Notes under the pieces: model-generated
The model's input: only the letters and a program-made list of their open reading frames with translations
Database searches by the model: none
Told to the model about the DNA's origin: nothing
Position numbers and translations under genes: made by a program
NCBI GenBank assembly: GCA_016844425.1
Contig: JAERML010000078.1
Span: forward strand, 1 to 10,674
DNA length: 10,674 nucleotides
Source of the DNA: Bacteroidota bacterium
GTDB taxonomy: Bacteria; Bacteroidota; UBA10030; UBA6906
Reading direction: 5' to 3'
Shown here: positions 7,477-10,674 of the stretch, one piece after another
Layout of the letters: every line of letters begins with the position of its first letter
Position numbering within the stretch: the stretch's first letter is position 1

Positions 7477-7546
7477 CTGTGAATATATTCCGTGAGTTGT
7501 GTCTGATTTTGTAATGGCCGAGATGCGGACCACGCGTGTGGGTTTC

Positions 7547-7575
7547 AAGATACGGTGTCCCGGCCCCTGTGTCAA
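7547..7575 (-). promoter_or_regulatory. Near-consensus sigma-70 promoter of the lipoprotein gene
   Basis: On the minus strand a perfect TTGACA (7575-7570) and TATCTT (7552-7547) are spaced by 17 bases. Transcription would start near 7540, giving a leader of about 78 bases. This is the best promoter in the window and suggests housekeeping, fairly strong expression of the coiled-coil lipoprotein. The TTGACA-type element is unlike the TTTG/TAnnTTTG promoters of Bacteroidia. Confidence 0.75.
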
Positions 7576-7759
7576 TTGAAAAATTCCTCATGAAGATCTT
7601 TTAATGCGGTGTTGCATGGTTTCAGCTGACCGGTCCCCCCGAGAGCGTATGCTGAGAAGTGTGGCCCGTGTATTCGCGGGTTGAACCGTACATGAGGCAC
7701 AATTGTTCCGGAGTCCACCAGAAAACTCTCAGCTTTTCTATTTCGTCTGAGGAGGGGTT

Positions 7760-9649
<1,890 letters not shown>

Positions 9650-9651
9650 TT

Positions 9652-10369
9652 ATGACGAGGAGAACGTACACCATGGGCAGCGCTCTGCTCTGCCTGATGC
9701 TCTCTATGGATCGGTGCCGGATTGGGAATCATGGTTCCCACGTCGGACTTTGGCGGCACAACAGTTGATTTCTATAACGGGCAGCGCTATGGGCTCTCGA
9801 CCGGCTTCACTATGGCAGGAAAGGCACGCGTAGGCTTCGGGAGCGTGTACCTTGTTGGCGGCGTCGGTTTTTCATCGGTGACCAACAGCGGCGACGCGGA
9901 ACCAGGTCGGGGGACGGTGGAGATCTCGCAGACCATCCTGACGCTCAGTGCCGGGCCGGAATTCCACATCAATATTCCTGCTGCTCCGGTCACGCCGTAT
10001 GTCGGAGCAACGATCGCCCTCCACCGCTTCAGCGGCGAAACGAGGTTCCAGGGCGTCTCCCGTGTGCCGAGCGCGACGTTCGTCGCAGAAGCTTCCTCAC
10101 GCCTTGGCGTCGGGTTCCACGGTGGTGCCCTCATCGAGATAAGCAGGCTCGTATCGCTCGATGTTGGCCTCGGTTACAACCTGATGAATGTCGGGGGAAA
10201 GTCATGGAGCGATGTTAATCCCTCTCAGGACCAACGGCTGGACACGTATCTGTCGCTGAACGACGAAAAGGACCCTCTGTTCAGAACGGGAAGCAATGAC
10301 CATGTTGTCGGGAGTAGTCGGCTCATCAGCTCGTTCCAGATCCTTGTGTCGGTGATGTTCGGGCTGTAA
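9652..10369 (+). pseudogene. Exported outer-membrane beta-barrel-like protein, frameshifted after the signal peptide
   Basis: The gene starts at the ATG at 9652 with a good AAGGAG site and a signal-peptide-like start (MTRRTYTMGSALLCLMLS). That frame runs to a TGA at 9766-9768 after 38 residues with no sensible continuation. One frame over, from about 9698, an open frame reads CSLWIGAGLGIMVPTSDFGG and goes on to a stop at 10367-10369. This body of about 220 residues has the alternating hydrophobic/polar strands of a small beta-barrel (GPEFHIN, PYVGATIALHRF, SRLGVGFHGGALIEIS, SLDVGLGYNL) and ends in SFQILVSVMFGL. The GAGLGIMVPTSDF start is typical of a first barrel strand directly after a signal peptide. 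Loss of one base or gain of two near the CTCTCT at 9700-9705 would restore one protein. It may be a real frameshift mutation, slippage-controlled, or a sequence error. Specific function unknown; the only alternative start, TTG at 9722, lacks a ribosome site and signal. Confidence 0.7.
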
Positions 10370-10381
10370 ATCAAAATCAAT

Positions 10382-10414
10382 GAGGCCTTGACTTAGAATG
10401 CCTCGCCTTTTTTT
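10382..10414 (+). terminator. Terminator after the beta-barrel gene
   Basis: GAGGC (10382-10386) pairs with GCCTC (10400-10404) around a 13-base loop, closely followed by CGCC and seven T bases (10408-10414). It begins 12 bases after the stop. The stem is short but the T-run and position support an intrinsic terminator. Confidence 0.6.
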
Positions 10415-10423
10415 GCGCACCCC

Positions 10424-10451
10424 TTGACTATTAGCTTGCATATGCTAAATT
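10424..10451 (+). promoter_or_regulatory. Extended -10 promoter of the right-edge secreted protein gene
   Basis: TTGACT (10424-10429) and TAAATT (10446-10451) with a 16-base spacer, and TG one base before the -10 element (TGC-TAAATT), as in extended -10 promoters. It directly follows the terminator. Start of transcription would be near 10458, leaving a leader of about 117 bases. Confidence 0.6.
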
Positions 10452-10452
10452 G

Positions 10453-10470
10453 CAGCCGGTCTTCGGGCTG
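10453..10470 (+). promoter_or_regulatory. Possible leader hairpin at the 5' end of the transcript
   Basis: CAGCC (10453-10457) and GGCTG (10466-10470) can pair around an 8-base loop at or just before the predicted transcript start. A short 5' hairpin could stabilise the message, but the stem is only five base pairs and may be chance. The rest of the leader up to 10563 shows nothing I recognise. Confidence 0.25.
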
Positions 10471-10574
10471 ATTGTTCTCTTCCATACGGTAGGCCAATGG
10501 TGGTCTCGGATAGTGCCTGATTCCGGACGTGAGCAGAACAACCCACTATTCTCTCAACACTCTAGGAGGTTGTT

Positions 10575-10674
10575 ATGTTATTGAGACAACTTGTTCGAAT
10601 ACTTGCTGTTGGCTTCGTCGTTGCGTTTGCTGCTGGAACTACATATGCACAGCTCCTCTGGAACCAGGCTGGGG
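10575..10674 (+). CDS. Secreted protein, N-terminal fragment (runs off right edge)
   Basis: Only the first 33 codons are visible. They form a classic signal peptide: MLLRQLVRILAVGFVVAFAAGTTYA, with arginines in the n-region, a long hydrophobic core and a likely signal peptidase I site before QLLWNQAG. The ATG at 10575 has AGGAGG (10564-10569) five bases upstream. The gene has its own extended -10 promoter and a leader of about 117 bases. The mature part is too short to name; a periplasmic, outer-membrane or secreted protein is all that can be said. Confidence 0.85.
   Translation, partial: MLLRQLVRILAVGFVVAFAAGTTYAQLLWNQAG

Noticed and set aside
7463..7591. N-terminal extension of the coiled-coil lipoprotein by 43 residues.
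   Set aside because: It would place the start codon upstream of the TTGACA/TATCTT promoter and bury the lipoprotein signal; the ATG at 7462 has its own ribosome site.

Overview
This is a window of about 52% GC bacterial DNA (my rough impression) that is gene-dense and almost entirely transcribed from the minus strand. Its core is a sugar-phosphate (pentose phosphate pathway) gene set. The tandem transketolase / RpiB / long-form transaldolase / G6PDH order, a coiled-coil lipoprotein with a 'YYVVGT' C-terminal domain, a Tat-exported DsrE-like protein beside a TsdA-like dihaem cytochrome, and near-consensus TTGACA/TATCTT promoters together suggest a member of the Bacteroidota/Chlorobiota (FCB) assemblage outside classical Bacteroidia, perhaps Ignavibacteria-like. 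That placement is an inference from gene style, not a search.

Layout from right to left (transcription order of the minus strand): a phosphoglucose isomerase gene (pgi, 9457-7871); a 408-base stretch holding a strong promoter; a coiled-coil lipoprotein gene (7462-6590) closed by a clear hairpin terminator; a two-gene exported redox/sulfur pair (Tat-DsrE-like 6361-5684 and dihaem cytochrome c 5598-4636) separated by a very strong GC hairpin; and the pentose phosphate cluster tkt (4492-2405), rpiB (2408-1959, four-base overlap and TTG start), tal (1911-784), a GNAT acetyltransferase (684-169) and the first codons of zwf, which run off the left edge. At the right end, on the plus strand, lie an exported beta-barrel-type protein whose reading frame is broken just after the signal peptide, its terminator, and the first 33 codons of another secreted protein with its own promoter and a long leader.

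Together pgi, zwf, tkt, rpiB and tal connect fructose-6-P/glucose-6-P to the oxidative and non-oxidative pentose phosphate branches. The cytochrome/DsrE pair is periplasmic and points to oxidation of a sulfur compound such as thiosulfate, but the substrate is not proven by sequence.

The observations most worth checking are: (1) the PGI seems to have lost about 20 residues precisely between GVEL and HD, including the family's conserved active-site lysine; (2) the beta-barrel gene needs a one-base deletion or a two-base (one CT unit) insertion near a CTCTCT tract to join its signal peptide to its body; (3) the Tat-DsrE/TsdA-like pair with its intercistronic hairpin; (4) a GNAT enzyme embedded in a pentose phosphate operon and overlapping zwf by ATGA. 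I did not find a CRISPR array, an insertion sequence, an rRNA or a convincing tRNA.
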